Part shown: positions 26,269-34,775 of the stretch, one piece after another
Layout of the letters: each line of letters starts with the position of its first letter
How positions within the stretch are numbered: position 1 is the first letter of the stretch
Assembly: GCA_963805255.1 (NCBI GenBank)
Contig: CAWDTK010000009.1
Coordinates: 124,001 to 188,000 of the forward strand
Source: Bog-532 sp963805255
GTDB taxonomy: Bacteria; Actinomycetota; Actinomycetes; Streptosporangiales; Streptosporangiaceae
Length of the DNA: 64,000 bases
Reading direction: 5' to 3'
Program-made: the position numbers and the translations under genes
Notes under the pieces: model-generated
Seen by the model: only the letters and a program-made list of their open reading frames with translations
Database searches by the model: none
Told to the model about the DNA's origin: nothing

Positions 26269-26991
26269 TCAGCGGGACAGGAAGGTGGCGAGCTCCCGGT
26301 TGCCGGCCGTCACGTCGAAACCCTGAACCTGCGACACCGGTACCCACGAGGAGCCGGGATACCAGGCCGTCAGGTCAGCGCTGGCCACCGTCCAGCCGGC
26401 CGCGGCCAGGTGCACACCCTGCGCGTCGGTGACCCAGAGCTGGCACGTCGTGCCGGTCGGCACGCCGGATATCTGGATATCCATCGCCGTGCCCCACGGC
26501 TCCTTGCTGTACCGGACCGTCGCCGTGATCCCGCGCAGCGCGCTGGTGGTCCGGGCCGTCTGCCAGCTCGCCGGCGGCGTGGCCGCCGACGCGGACGCAG
26601 GGGCCGGGGCGGGGCTGGACGCGAGCCGCAGGCCGGCCACGGCGCCGGCCGCGGCGATTACGACCGCCGCGGCGGCCGCGGCAGCCTGCCAGCGCCGGTT
26701 CCGGCGGCGCCGGGCCGCGGTCAGGCTCAGCAGGGACTCGACGAAATCCTCCGGGGGAGCCGCGTCAGCGGGCAACTGCCCGGCGTCCTCACGTGAAATG
26801 CGGCCGATCTCGTCCACGCTGACCCGGGACAGCAGAGCCGGGAGCCCGGCCATGCCGGCCAGTTCGTCCCGGCAGTCACGGCACCCCGTGACGTGCCTGT
26901 CCACCTGGGACCGTTCGGCGGGATCGATCGCGCCGAGCACGTAGACGCCGAGCGCCTGCCGGGTGTCCGTGCAATCCCAAGCCGGCGTCAT
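26269..26991 (-). CDS. zinc-binding anti-sigma factor (RskA-like)
   Basis: Single-pass membrane anti-sigma factor for the adjacent ECF sigma. The N-terminal zinc-binding region has the H-x3-C-x2-C motif in VDRHVTGCRDCRDEL. One membrane helix follows at about residues 103-122 (AAAAAAVVIAAAGAVAGLRL), then an extracytoplasmic RskA-like domain ending in GFDVTAGNRELATFL. ATG 26991 overlaps the sigma factor stop by 4 bp. The RskA-type C-terminal domain suggests release by regulated proteolysis. Confidence 0.88.
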   Translation of the reverse strand: MTPAWDCTDTRQALGVYVLGAIDPAERSQVDRHVTGCRDCRDELAGMAGLPALLSRVSVDEIGRISREDAGQLPADAAPPEDFVESLLSLTAARRRRNRRWQAAAAAAAVVIAAAGAVAGLRLASSPAPAPASASAATPPASWQTARTTSALRGITATVRYSKEPWGTAMDIQISGVPTGTTCQLWVTDAQGVHLAAAGWTVASADLTAWYPGSSWVPVSQVQGFDVTAGNRELATFLSR

Positions 26992-27560
26992 GGCGCCAGT
27001 CCTCTCTCCTCCAGGGCAAGCTTGAGCGCCTTGAGCGCGTAAAACGTGCGGGATTTCACCGTGCCCGCGGGAATCCCGAGGGTGGCCGCCGCCTCCGCGA
27101 CGGAACAGCCGCGGTAATAGGTCTCGATGATGACCCGGCGGTGGTCGGGCCGCAGCGCCGCGAGCGCGTCCGCGACCGCCCACGACTCCAGCGCCCGGTC
27201 GGCATCGTCGGCGGCCGTCACCAGTTCCAGCGCGCCCTGGCCAACCTCGGGTGGCCGGGACTGCCGGGCCCGGTACGCGTCGACGGCCAGATTCCGTGCG
27301 ACCGCGAACAGCCAGGGCCGGGCCGGCCGGTCAGCCAGCGCCTGCGGGTGCCGCCAGGCCCGCACGACCGTTTCCTGCACGAGGTCCTCCGCCCGCTGCC
27401 GGTCACCCCCGGTGAGGTGGAGCGCATAACGGAGGAGAGCGCCGCCGTGCTCGGCGTAGAGCGCCCTTATGTATGCCTCATCAGCTACCGCGCCCGGCTG
27501 GGCGGCGGATCCCGGGCCTGCCACACTACGGACTACGTCTCCGGGCCTGGATCGGTTCAC
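26988..27560 (-). CDS. ECF RNA polymerase sigma factor
   Basis: A 190-residue ECF sigma. Region 2 includes LYAEHGGALLRYALHLTGGD, AEDLVQETVVRAWRHP and RPWLFAVARNLAVDAYR. Region 4 includes RRVIIETYYRGCSVAEAAAT and GIPAGTVKSRTFYAL. It resembles the SigK/SigL-type ECFs paired with RskA-like anti-sigmas. Overlap with the anti-sigma gene by ATGA implies stoichiometric expression. The first 20 residues are low complexity; a start nearer ADEAYIRALY is possible. Confidence 0.9.
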   Translation of the reverse strand: MNRSRPGDVVRSVAGPGSAAQPGAVADEAYIRALYAEHGGALLRYALHLTGGDRQRAEDLVQETVVRAWRHPQALADRPARPWLFAVARNLAVDAYRARQSRPPEVGQGALELVTAADDADRALESWAVADALAALRPDHRRVIIETYYRGCSVAEAAATLGIPAGTVKSRTFYALKALKLALEERGLAP

Positions 27561-27639
27561 GACACGCCGGCAAATTTCCGGCCCGGCTTGTACCGGCCGG
27601 CGCGCCGGCCCGGCCCGTACCCGCGCGGGCCGCCCCCGG

Positions 27640-27816
27640 TCACGAACGGCTGGTGAACGCCACGTTCGCGGCGGACGCGCTCACCCGCACCCCGCCGGGC
27701 ACGACACTGACCGAGTTGACGGTCAGGTGCAGCGGCAACCCGGTCACCGGGGTGACGAAACAGAACCGCCCGGAGATGACGCTAAACAGGGCTGAACCGG
27801 CATTCCCGACGGCCGG
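27640..27816 (-). pseudogene. C-terminal remnant of a DUF2993/LmeA-like protein
   Basis: Immediately after the MoaD stop the same frame runs for 58 codons with no start, ending at 27640. The reading (PVTGLPLHLTVNSVSVVPGG, VRVSASAANVAF) looks like the C-terminal strands of DUF2993 lipid-binding proteins. Without an N terminus it can only be a remnant. Confidence 0.35.
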
Positions 27817-28083
27817 CTAGCCGCCCGCGAACGGCGGCAGGACCTCGATCACGGCCGTCTCGGCCAGGGCGATCTCCTGATGCGGGCGGACTCCCGCTGG
27901 CTGGCCGTCGATGAGGAACGACGACCGGGCCAGGACGCCGCGCAGGCGCTCGCCCCGCTCACAACCCCGGCTGTCCAGGGCAGCCGACAGCGCGTCAGCG
28001 AGCGTGCCGACGTCGATCGACTCGGCGGCGACGCCGGCGGCGTCTTTGGCCGCCGCCCAGTAGCGGATGGTCACCATGGCCAT
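27817..28083 (-). CDS. MoaD/ThiS-family sulfur carrier protein
   Basis: An 88-residue ubiquitin-fold protein. It opens with MVTIRYWAAAKDAAG and ends with VIEVLPPFAGG, giving the C-terminal Gly-Gly that is adenylated and thiocarboxylated in sulfur carriers. In MoaD this provides sulfur for molybdopterin; another pathway is possible because no other cofactor genes are nearby. ATG 28083 is chosen; a second in-frame ATG is at 28077. Divergent from glnR. Confidence 0.85.
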   Translation of the reverse strand: MAMVTIRYWAAAKDAAGVAAESIDVGTLADALSAALDSRGCERGERLRGVLARSSFLIDGQPAGVRPHQEIALAETAVIEVLPPFAGG

Positions 28084-28195
28084 ATCGGCTATCCTCACAC
28101 ACAATGGGATCCGGGCGACGTTGCCCCCGGGTCCCGCTGTGTTTTGACAGGGTAGTGCCGGTGCACTGGGCGCTGCGAACGGGAGGTGGAACCGC

Positions 28196-29038
28196 TTGAG
28201 CGATCTGCTCCTGCTGACCGGGACACTGGAACCGTCCACGGAAGTGCTGCCCGCCCTCGGCTTGCTGCTGCATTCGGTGCGCGTTATGCCGCCGGAAGCC
28301 TCGGCCCTAATCGACGCTCCCCCCGGGGAAGTGGTGCTGGTCGACGCGCGGCGTGACCTGGCCCATGGTAAGAGCACCTGCAAGCTGCTGCTCGCCACCG
28401 GCCTGGACTGCCCGCTGCTCATCATCGTCACCGAGGGCGGCCTCGCGGCGGTGAGCGCCGACTGGGGCGCCGACGACGTGATCTTGAACACGGCGGGCCC
28501 GGCCGAGGTGGAGGCGCGGCTGAGGCTGGCGCTGGGCCGCCGGGCCCGGAACGCGGCCGTGGACGCGCCCGATGAGATCAGGTCGGGCGACCTCACCATC
28601 GATGAGGCCACCTACTCCGCGCGGCTGCGCGGGCGGGCGCTTGACCTGACGTTCAAGGAGTTCGAGCTGCTGAAGTTCCTCGCCCAGCATCCGGGCCGCG
28701 TCTTCACCCGGGCGCACCTGCTCCAGGAGGTCTGGGGGTATGACTACTTCGGCGGCACCCGGACGGTGGATGTGCACGTCCGGCGGCTGCGCGCCAAACT
28801 CGGCAGCGAGCATGAGGCGCTGATCGGCACCGTCCGGAATGTCGGCTACCGCTTCGTGCCGGTCAAGGGGGCCGCCGACGACCAGCGGGACAGTCAGGAC
28901 GCGGGAGACGATGAACACGACACCGGACCCGAGGAAGCATCCGGGCTCAGCGACACCGACAGCCTCGGCGGCGTCAACGGCTCCCGCCCCGCCGCAGGCG
29001 CCAACGGATCAGGTCTCGGAGCGTCCGCCGGCCGGTGA
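28196..29038 (+). CDS. glnR: GlnR, OmpR-type nitrogen-metabolism regulator
   Basis: Global regulator of nitrogen assimilation genes in actinobacteria. An atypical receiver domain (LLLLTGTLEPSTEVLPALGL; VVLVDARRDL; TEGGLAAVSADWGADDVIL) is followed by a winged helix (DLTFKEFELLKFLAQHPGRV; LLQEVWGYDYFGGTRTVDVH; LIGTVRNVGYRF). The match to the known GlnR pattern is strong through about residue 225. The last 55 residues are an acidic, Gly/Ser-rich tail. The start GTG/TTG region at 28196 follows GGGAGGTGG. It overlaps the mshD frame at its 3' end. Confidence 0.92.
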   Translation: MSDLLLLTGTLEPSTEVLPALGLLLHSVRVMPPEASALIDAPPGEVVLVDARRDLAHGKSTCKLLLATGLDCPLLIIVTEGGLAAVSADWGADDVILNTAGPAEVEARLRLALGRRARNAAVDAPDEIRSGDLTIDEATYSARLRGRALDLTFKEFELLKFLAQHPGRVFTRAHLLQEVWGYDYFGGTRTVDVHVRRLRAKLGSEHEALIGTVRNVGYRFVPVKGAADDQRDSQDAGDDEHDTGPEEASGLSDTDSLGGVNGSRPAAGANGSGLGASAGR

Positions 29039-29942
29039 TCAGGCCCCCCCGGAGGTCTCTTCCGGCCCGCTGAGCCCCGCGCAGCGGGCCGAGGTGCTCC
29101 GGCTGGCCGCCGCGGCCGCGGCCGAGGACGGGGTGGCACCGCTGTCCGAGCACGTCATGCTGGCGCTGCGCTACGGCGGCGCGGCCGGCCTCGGCCTTAC
29201 GACGGCGGCGGCCGGGCACGTCACCGGCTACGCCCACCTGGAATGGCAAGACCCCGGCGTGGCCAGCGGCGAGCTGGTGGCCGATCCGGCGCACCGCCGG
29301 CACGGCGCCGGCCGGGCCCTGCTCGCCGCAATGGCCGCCCGCGCCGGAGAGCGGCCACTGCGCGTATGGGCGCACGGCGACCTCCCGGCCGCGGCGGCCC
29401 TGGCGCAGGCCGCCGGGCTGCACCGCGTGCGCGCGCTGTGGCAGATGCAGCGGTCGCTGCGGGACCCGCTGCCGGAGCCGTCGCTGCCGGGGGACGTCAG
29501 GCTGCGGACGTTCGTTCCGGGGCGTGACGAAGACGGGTGGCTGCGGCTCAACGCCGCGGCGTTCGCCCATCATCCCGAACAGGGCGCGTGGACCCGCGCC
29601 GACCTGGACATGCGCGAGCAGGAAACCTGGTTCGATCCCGCCGGGTTCTTCCTGGCCGAGCGCGGCGGACGGCTTGTCGGCTTTCACTGGACCAAGGTTC
29701 ACGACGGCACGACGGGCGAGGTGTACGTGGTCGGCGTCGACCTCGCGGCGCATGGTGCTGGCCTCGGCCGTGCCCTGACGTTGACCGGGCTGCGCTACCT
29801 GCGCGACGGGAGGAGCCTGGCCGAGGTCATGCTCTACGTCGACGAGGCCAACCGCGCCGCAGTCCGGATGTACGAGGCCCTGGGCTTCACCCGCACGGTC
29901 ACCGACGTCGTGTACGGGACGGCTGACGGCGACCGCGGGTAG
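28911..29942 (+). CDS. mshD: mycothiol synthase (tandem GNAT acetyltransferase)
   Basis: Acetylates Cys-GlcN-Ins with acetyl-CoA, the last step of mycothiol synthesis. Two GNAT domains: the first around ASGELVADPAHRRHGAGRAL, the second around EVYVVGVDLAAHGAGLGRAL and LYVDEANRAAVRMYEALGF. ATG 28911 has GGGAGA upstream, but the first 45 residues are Pro/Ala/Thr-rich and lie inside the glnR tail (128-bp overlap). The true start may be further in, before LSPAQRAEVLRLAAAAA. Confidence 0.9.
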   Translation: MNTTPDPRKHPGSATPTASAASTAPAPPQAPTDQVSERPPAGDQAPPEVSSGPLSPAQRAEVLRLAAAAAAEDGVAPLSEHVMLALRYGGAAGLGLTTAAAGHVTGYAHLEWQDPGVASGELVADPAHRRHGAGRALLAAMAARAGERPLRVWAHGDLPAAAALAQAAGLHRVRALWQMQRSLRDPLPEPSLPGDVRLRTFVPGRDEDGWLRLNAAAFAHHPEQGAWTRADLDMREQETWFDPAGFFLAERGGRLVGFHWTKVHDGTTGEVYVVGVDLAAHGAGLGRALTLTGLRYLRDGRSLAEVMLYVDEANRAAVRMYEALGFTRTVTDVVYGTADGDRG

Positions 29943-29989
29943 CTCCCTTAGCCGGGCAATCCGGCTAATTGGGCGATCCGGCCGAGTAG

Positions 29990-30172
29990 TCAGGCGATCC
30001 GGCCGAGCACCGTGACCGTGGGACGGACGCCGAGGACCTCGTCCAGTTCCTCGCTGGTCAGCGGGCCGTCGCTGGCGGCGACCGCACCGAGAACCTCGGC
30101 GTAGAGCTCGATCTCATCCAGAGCTACCCTGTCGTGAACACGGAGATCGACGTACTCTGGCACCGCGTTCAC
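29990..30172 (-). CDS. small conserved-looking acidic protein
   Basis: A 60-residue, likely two- or three-helix protein (VDLRVHDRVALDEIELYAEV; LTSEELDEVLGVRP). No family name assigned. GGAGG directly precedes the GTG at 30172, so a GTG three codons in (30163) is an equally good start. Convergent with mshD. Codon periodicity and the clear ribosome site support a real gene. Confidence 0.6.
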   Translation of the reverse strand: MNAVPEYVDLRVHDRVALDEIELYAEVLGAVAASDGPLTSEELDEVLGVRPTVTVLGRIA

Positions 30173-30752
30173 CTCCGTCGTTCACCTCGGTCGCCGCTGA
30201 CGCTTCCCGCCTACGGTTGTCAGGCTACGCCGTATCACGTCCCGCGCGCATGACCCATCAGGGCCATTCTGGGATCACCCTCCCGTGCGGTTTTACCCAC
30301 ACCCGAGGTAACAATTCCCCGAATCGGCCAATATCGCGGCCGCTGATCCGGTAGGGAACCCGCACAGGGGACTTCCGCGACCTTTTGTGCATGCACGCAT
30401 TGGGATGAGGTGTACGCACCGGCCCGCCGCGGGCACGCCCGCGGCGCATTGCCACGAAGCGTTACCGCAACGTCACGACCCGAGCCCCCATCCGGCGACT
30501 TAGCGCGAGCAAGCGAATCCGCACCGTACATCTGAGGTGGTTTCCGGGACGCTCAACAGGGTGCATAACGGGGCACTTAGACGTTTCGGTTGCGCGAGAG
30601 GGTGCTTCAGGACAAGAGTCGTGCGCATATCGATCCCAGCACACCCATACAAGGTTCCCGTAGCTATCCCGCGCCTGATCAGCTGGCCCGCGATAACGTG
30701 CCTACAGGATTACTTTCCAGCACGCTCCCGGATATAAGGTCTTCGTGAAGCC
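30173..30752. other. 580-bp intergenic region upstream of the DivIVA-like gene
   Basis: No convincing gene. It separates divergent genes and should contain promoters for both. Its base composition is lower in GC than the coding DNA, especially 30540-30750. I saw no tRNA, riboswitch or repeat. Minus-strand open frames here lack resemblance to proteins. Confidence 0.5.
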
Positions 30753-32177
30753 ATGAACGAAAATAGCGATCTCCTTCCCAGTCTCGCCACGCAAGAAGAC
30801 GCTTTCGAAGTGCAACTGCGCGGTTACAGCCGAAGGCAGGTAGACAACTTTGTCGCCCGCAGCCGCAGCCAGGTCCATGAGTTCGAGGAACGGCTGGGCC
30901 GTGCTCTTGACGATGGCGAGCAACTCCGTCAGGAGGTCAAGGCACTCCGTCAGCAGGCCCTGGGCAACAGGCCGGCCCACGAGGAGGTCAGCGAGCGGAT
31001 CTCCCAGATCCTGAAGCTTGCCGACGACGAGGCCAAGGCACAGAAAACCCGCGCGGACGACGACATCAAGAAGCAGCTGGCCGACGCGCAGCAGGAAGCC
31101 GACCGGGCCAAGAAGGAAGCCCGGGATCAGGCCGAGCAGATGCTCACCGCCGCCCAGGAACAGGCCGAACGGGCGACCTCCGCGGCCCGCGCGGAAGCGG
31201 AAAAGACGAGGAATGCGGCCCGCGCGGAAGCCGAGTACGCCACGGCGGACGCGCGCAAGAAGGCGGACAGCGTGCTATTGAGCGCCAAGTCGCAGGCCAA
31301 GCAGACCCTGGACGAGGCCACGGCGCGGGCCACGGCCATTCATGACGGCGCGGAGCGCCGGCTCAACCTGCTGAGCACGCGGCACGCGGAGACGATCCGG
31401 CGGCTGACCGAGATCCTGGACGGTGTATCGGGCCTGGTCGCGGCGGAGACGGCGCGCCTTTCGCTGGAGGACGAGGTGGATCAGAACGTCGCCAAGGCCA
31501 TCGCGCAGAAGGGCGCCGAGGGCGCGGCGGCCGACTCGCCCGGCCCGAACGGCGCGCCCGGCGGGCCCGCCCCCACCCGGAACACCGGCCTCGGGACGCC
31601 CGTGGGAGACGCAGTCGCAATGGGAAACCAGCGCGGCATCCCCGGGAACGCGATGCCGGGCCAGGGCGCAGCCCGGTCGGCCAACGGTGCCCTCGGGGAG
31701 AACTCTCCGGCCGGGCCAGGCCGCCCCGCACCCTCGATGCCCGCGGCGGCCCGTACCGGTCCTGCGAGCCCGGCGGCCTCAGGAGGCCCAGCGGGCCAGC
31801 CGGGGGTGGCCGCCAAGCCGGGCCCGGACCCGCTCCACTCCGGCCGGGGCGCGCACGAGGCTCCCCGGGGCAGCGCCCACGTGGCCCCGCGGGGTGTCCG
31901 GCCGCCCGCGCCGGGAGTAAATCCGCAGGGTGATCCGGGCGCATCAGCCGGCGAACGGCCAGGCCCATCCCGGGCGGCCGGCTCGGGTCCGGTTCCCGAG
32001 ACCGAGGGGCCGGGCGGGCGCCGCACGGCCCACGAGGATCTCGCCGGGAACCGGCGGGCGGGCAGCGCGGGGAACGGCCACAGCGCTGACCAGGCGGACG
32101 GCAGCCTGACGGGCAGCATCGACTCGGACGAGGCGACGGAAGGCGTCCGCGTCGTCCGGGAGCAGCGGCAGCACTAG
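30753..32177 (+). CDS. DivIVA-domain coiled-coil protein (Scy/FilP/Wag31-like)
   Basis: Probable polar-growth or cytoskeletal protein. The N-terminal DivIVA-like domain (FEVQLRGYSRRQVDNFVARS) is followed by about 200 residues of heptad-rich coiled coil (AQQEADRAKKEARDQAEQML; RAEAEKTRNAARAEAEYATA). After residue 255 comes a long disordered Pro/Gly/Ala tail. The architecture matches actinobacterial DivIVA relatives that mark hyphal tips. ATG 30753 lacks a strong ribosome site. It ends at a strong hairpin shared with the convergent ppx gene. Confidence 0.82.
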   Translation: MNENSDLLPSLATQEDAFEVQLRGYSRRQVDNFVARSRSQVHEFEERLGRALDDGEQLRQEVKALRQQALGNRPAHEEVSERISQILKLADDEAKAQKTRADDDIKKQLADAQQEADRAKKEARDQAEQMLTAAQEQAERATSAARAEAEKTRNAARAEAEYATADARKKADSVLLSAKSQAKQTLDEATARATAIHDGAERRLNLLSTRHAETIRRLTEILDGVSGLVAAETARLSLEDEVDQNVAKAIAQKGAEGAAADSPGPNGAPGGPAPTRNTGLGTPVGDAVAMGNQRGIPGNAMPGQGAARSANGALGENSPAGPGRPAPSMPAAARTGPASPAASGGPAGQPGVAAKPGPDPLHSGRGAHEAPRGSAHVAPRGVRPPAPGVNPQGDPGASAGERPGPSRAAGSGPVPETEGPGGRRTAHEDLAGNRRAGSAGNGHSADQADGSLTGSIDSDEATEGVRVVREQRQH

Positions 32178-32190
32178 GCAGACCGCTCGC

Positions 32191-32226
32191 GGGGGGCCTG
32201 GCCGGGAATTCCCGGCCAGGCCCCCC
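32191..32226. terminator. bidirectional terminator hairpin
   Basis: A perfect 18-bp inverted repeat, GGGGGGCCTGGCCGGGAA and its complement, between the convergent DivIVA-like and ppx genes. Confidence 0.85.
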
Positions 32227-32283
32227 GCCGCGTGACCGGCAGCCCCCGCTGAATGACCGGGGGCTACTTCGTGACAGGGCCTG

Positions 32284-33210
32284 CTACGTGAGGGTGTCGA
32301 GGCGGCGGAGAATTACGCCCTCACGCAGCGCCCACGGGCAGATCTGCAGGTCGGGGACGCCGAACAGATCCATCGCGGCGTCGGCCACGATGACCCCGGC
32401 GGACAGCTGCGGGGCCCGGTTCGCCGAGACACCCGGCAGCTTGGTCCGTTCCGCCAGCGTCATCGTGGGCAGCCGGGCCGCCCACGTGGCCGCGTCCGTG
32501 CTGCGCAGAACCCGCCGCACGTAGGGCCCTTCGCTGTACGGCTCGGCGCCCGCGATCCTGGCCAGCTGCCGGAACGTTTTCGAGGTGGCGACCGCACGAT
32601 CGGGCCCGCCGTAGCGCATGATGCCGCCGACGGTCCGGGCTATCTCGGTACGCACGTGCTTACGCAGGTCCCGCGTCTGCACCGCGGTCGGGGGGTCCGC
32701 CCGGAGCCAGTCCCGGGTCAGCCGGCCCGCGCCGAGCGGCAGGGACACCGCAACATCCGGATCCTCATCGATACCGGACGCGATCTCCAGTGAGCCGCCG
32801 CCGATGTCCAGGACCAGCAGCCGCCCCGACGACCAGCCGAACCAGCGGCGCGCGGCGAGAAACGTCAGCCGGGCTTCGTCCTCCCCGGCCAGCACCGTGA
32901 TCCGCGCGTCGGTCTGCTCCGTGATCCGGGTGAGTACGGCCTCCCCGTTGACCGCATCCCGCACCGCGGAGGTGGCGAATCCGATGAAATCCTCGACGCC
33001 CTTATCCTCCGCGATCCGGATGGCCTCGGCCACGAAAGCGCCCAGCAGGTCTTCGCCCTTCGCGGAGATCCGGCCGCCGTCTTCGAGATGGTCAGCGAGG
33101 TGAAGGTAGGCCTTGTGCGAGAACGCCGGGAGCGGGCGCGCGCCTGGGTACGCGTCCACGACAAGCAGGTGAACCGTATTGGAACCCACGTCGAGCACCC
33201 CTAGTCGCAT
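32284..33210 (-). CDS. ppx: Ppx/GppA-family exopolyphosphatase
   Basis: Hydrolyses terminal phosphates of polyphosphate, or pppGpp in GppA-type members. Sugar-kinase/HSP70-fold motifs: LGVLDVGSNTVHLLVVDA (residues 3-20), GFATSAVRDAVNG, VLAGEDEARLTFLAAR and LLVLDIGGGSLEIASG (about 130). The 308-residue length is the short actinobacterial Ppx form without the C-terminal HD domain. With the pst operon 12 kb away, the region holds two phosphate-economy loci. Confidence 0.9.
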   Translation of the reverse strand: MRLGVLDVGSNTVHLLVVDAYPGARPLPAFSHKAYLHLADHLEDGGRISAKGEDLLGAFVAEAIRIAEDKGVEDFIGFATSAVRDAVNGEAVLTRITEQTDARITVLAGEDEARLTFLAARRWFGWSSGRLLVLDIGGGSLEIASGIDEDPDVAVSLPLGAGRLTRDWLRADPPTAVQTRDLRKHVRTEIARTVGGIMRYGGPDRAVATSKTFRQLARIAGAEPYSEGPYVRRVLRSTDAATWAARLPTMTLAERTKLPGVSANRAPQLSAGVIVADAAMDLFGVPDLQICPWALREGVILRRLDTLT

Positions 33211-33365
33211 ACTTCGACGCTACTAACTCCGCGGCGGGCCCGCCCAGCCGGTCCAGCTAAAGGGCGCCGACGTCACCCCGGAAGCGCGCCGTTCCCGTTA
33301 TGCCCGACTCCTCATACCGCTCGCTGGGGCGGGACGGCCATTTGCCGCGCACCCCGGGGCCCGGC

Positions 33366-33596
33366 TCACGTCCAGCCCAGGCTCGCCTCGGCCGCGCTCA
33401 TCTGGCGGTCCAGCTCCGCCGGGTCCGCGGCCCCGATGTAGCGCCCGGTAAGCGTGGTGAACAGCGGGAAAGCCCAGAACATCTGGCTGTACGTGCCGTA
33501 CATGATCATCCAGTCGGGATGCCGGCGCCGCAGGTTTTCAGCCATCTGGCGGTTCTGCGAGCCGGCCTCACCGCGGTCCGCGTCGGTCACGGCCAT
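33366..33596 (-). CDS. small hypothetical protein
   Basis: A 76-residue protein with an Arg/His-rich middle and an aromatic core (RRRHPDWMIMYGTYSQMFWA), ending in an acidic helix (DPAELDRQMSAAEASLGWT). No domain assigned, but similar short proteins occur in actinobacteria from memory. ATG 33596 has GGGAGGG 5 nt upstream. It is divergent from the methyltransferase gene. Confidence 0.65.
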   Translation of the reverse strand: MAVTDADRGEAGSQNRQMAENLRRRHPDWMIMYGTYSQMFWAFPLFTTLTGRYIGAADPAELDRQMSAAEASLGWT

Positions 33597-33910
33597 CCGC
33601 CCTCCCGGCCCGGAGATCCGGCGACACCCGCCGTGGCCGCGCTCATGCTATGGCTTCAGCCCGGGGATTTGCGGTGCTGTTGTGGCGAATGTGACATAAC
33701 AGGCAGGTGGAACACCGATCGTCGCGGTGCAGTCGCGGGTGAGCCGGACGCCCGGAGCCTGGCCGCCGGCCCGGGGCCCCGCTTCCCGCTCGGGGCTCGA
33801 CTGTATCCAGGGTGCGCCGGTACGCTCAGGGCGAGCGAGCTGGGGGGTGCCGGCGACGCGCGACGGCACTGTGCCGTCCGCAGGGCGCGTCCGTAGGGGA
33901 AGGTACATCC

Positions 33911-34741
33911 ATGACGGGAACGTGGTGGAAGAGCGTCGTTCCGGACGAGGACACCGATCCGCCCGACATCGACACGACCGTCGCGCATCCGGCCCGGGTC
34001 TACGACTACTGGCTTGGCGGCAAAACCAACTTCGCGGCCGACCGGGAGGCGGCCGAGCAGGTGATCGCCGTCCGGCCGACCATCCTCCGTGACATCCGGG
34101 ATCACCGGGCGTTCCTCGCCCGGTCGGTGCGTTACCTGGCGACCGCCGGGATCCGGCAGTTCCTGGACATCGGCACCGGCATCCCGTCCGCCAACAACAC
34201 GCACGAGGTCGCCCAGTCGGTCGCACCCGAGAGCCGCATCGTCTATGTCGACAATGACCCCATCGTCCTCGCGCACGCCCGGGCCCTGCTGACCAGCGGC
34301 CCGCAGGGGGCGACGGCCTACCTCGCCGCCGACCTGCGCGATACCGGCACGGTGCTGCGCAAGGCATCGGATCTGCTGGACTTCGGCCAGCCAATGGCGG
34401 TGCTGCTCGTGGGGGTGCTGCACCTCATCTCGGACGCCGAGGATCCCTACGGCATCGCCCGGAAACTGATGGCCGCCACCACAACCGGCAGCTACCTGGT
34501 CATCACCCACCCGGCGAGCGACATCGACGCCGCGGTCGTGGCGGAGGGCGCGCGACGCTACAACGCGCACGTGTCCACGGCGCAGACCCGCCGCACGCTG
34601 GCCGAGACGGCACGATTCGTCGAGGACCTGGACCTGGTGGAACCGGGCGTCGTACAGTGCCATCGCTGGCGCCCCGGCCCCGCCGCGGCCAACCTTGATG
34701 AAGATCAGGCCGCTTACGCCGCCATAGGCCGGAAAACCTGA
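33911..34741 (+). CDS. SAM-dependent methyltransferase, DUF574 family
   Basis: Actinobacteria-typical class I methyltransferase (Methyltransf_19). Hallmarks: the opening HPARVYDYWLGGKTNFAADR, motif I FLDIGTGIPSANNTHEVAQ, motif II RIVYVDNDPIVLAHARALL, and a later LLVGVLHLISDAEDPYGIA. The fold is clear, the substrate unknown. ATG 33911 follows AGGGGAAGG. Length 276 aa is typical. Confidence 0.88.
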   Translation: MTGTWWKSVVPDEDTDPPDIDTTVAHPARVYDYWLGGKTNFAADREAAEQVIAVRPTILRDIRDHRAFLARSVRYLATAGIRQFLDIGTGIPSANNTHEVAQSVAPESRIVYVDNDPIVLAHARALLTSGPQGATAYLAADLRDTGTVLRKASDLLDFGQPMAVLLVGVLHLISDAEDPYGIARKLMAATTTGSYLVITHPASDIDAAVVAEGARRYNAHVSTAQTRRTLAETARFVEDLDLVEPGVVQCHRWRPGPAAANLDEDQAAYAAIGRKT

Positions 34742-34775
34742 CCGCCTGGCTGCTCCCGGCCCTGCCGCCTGCCGG

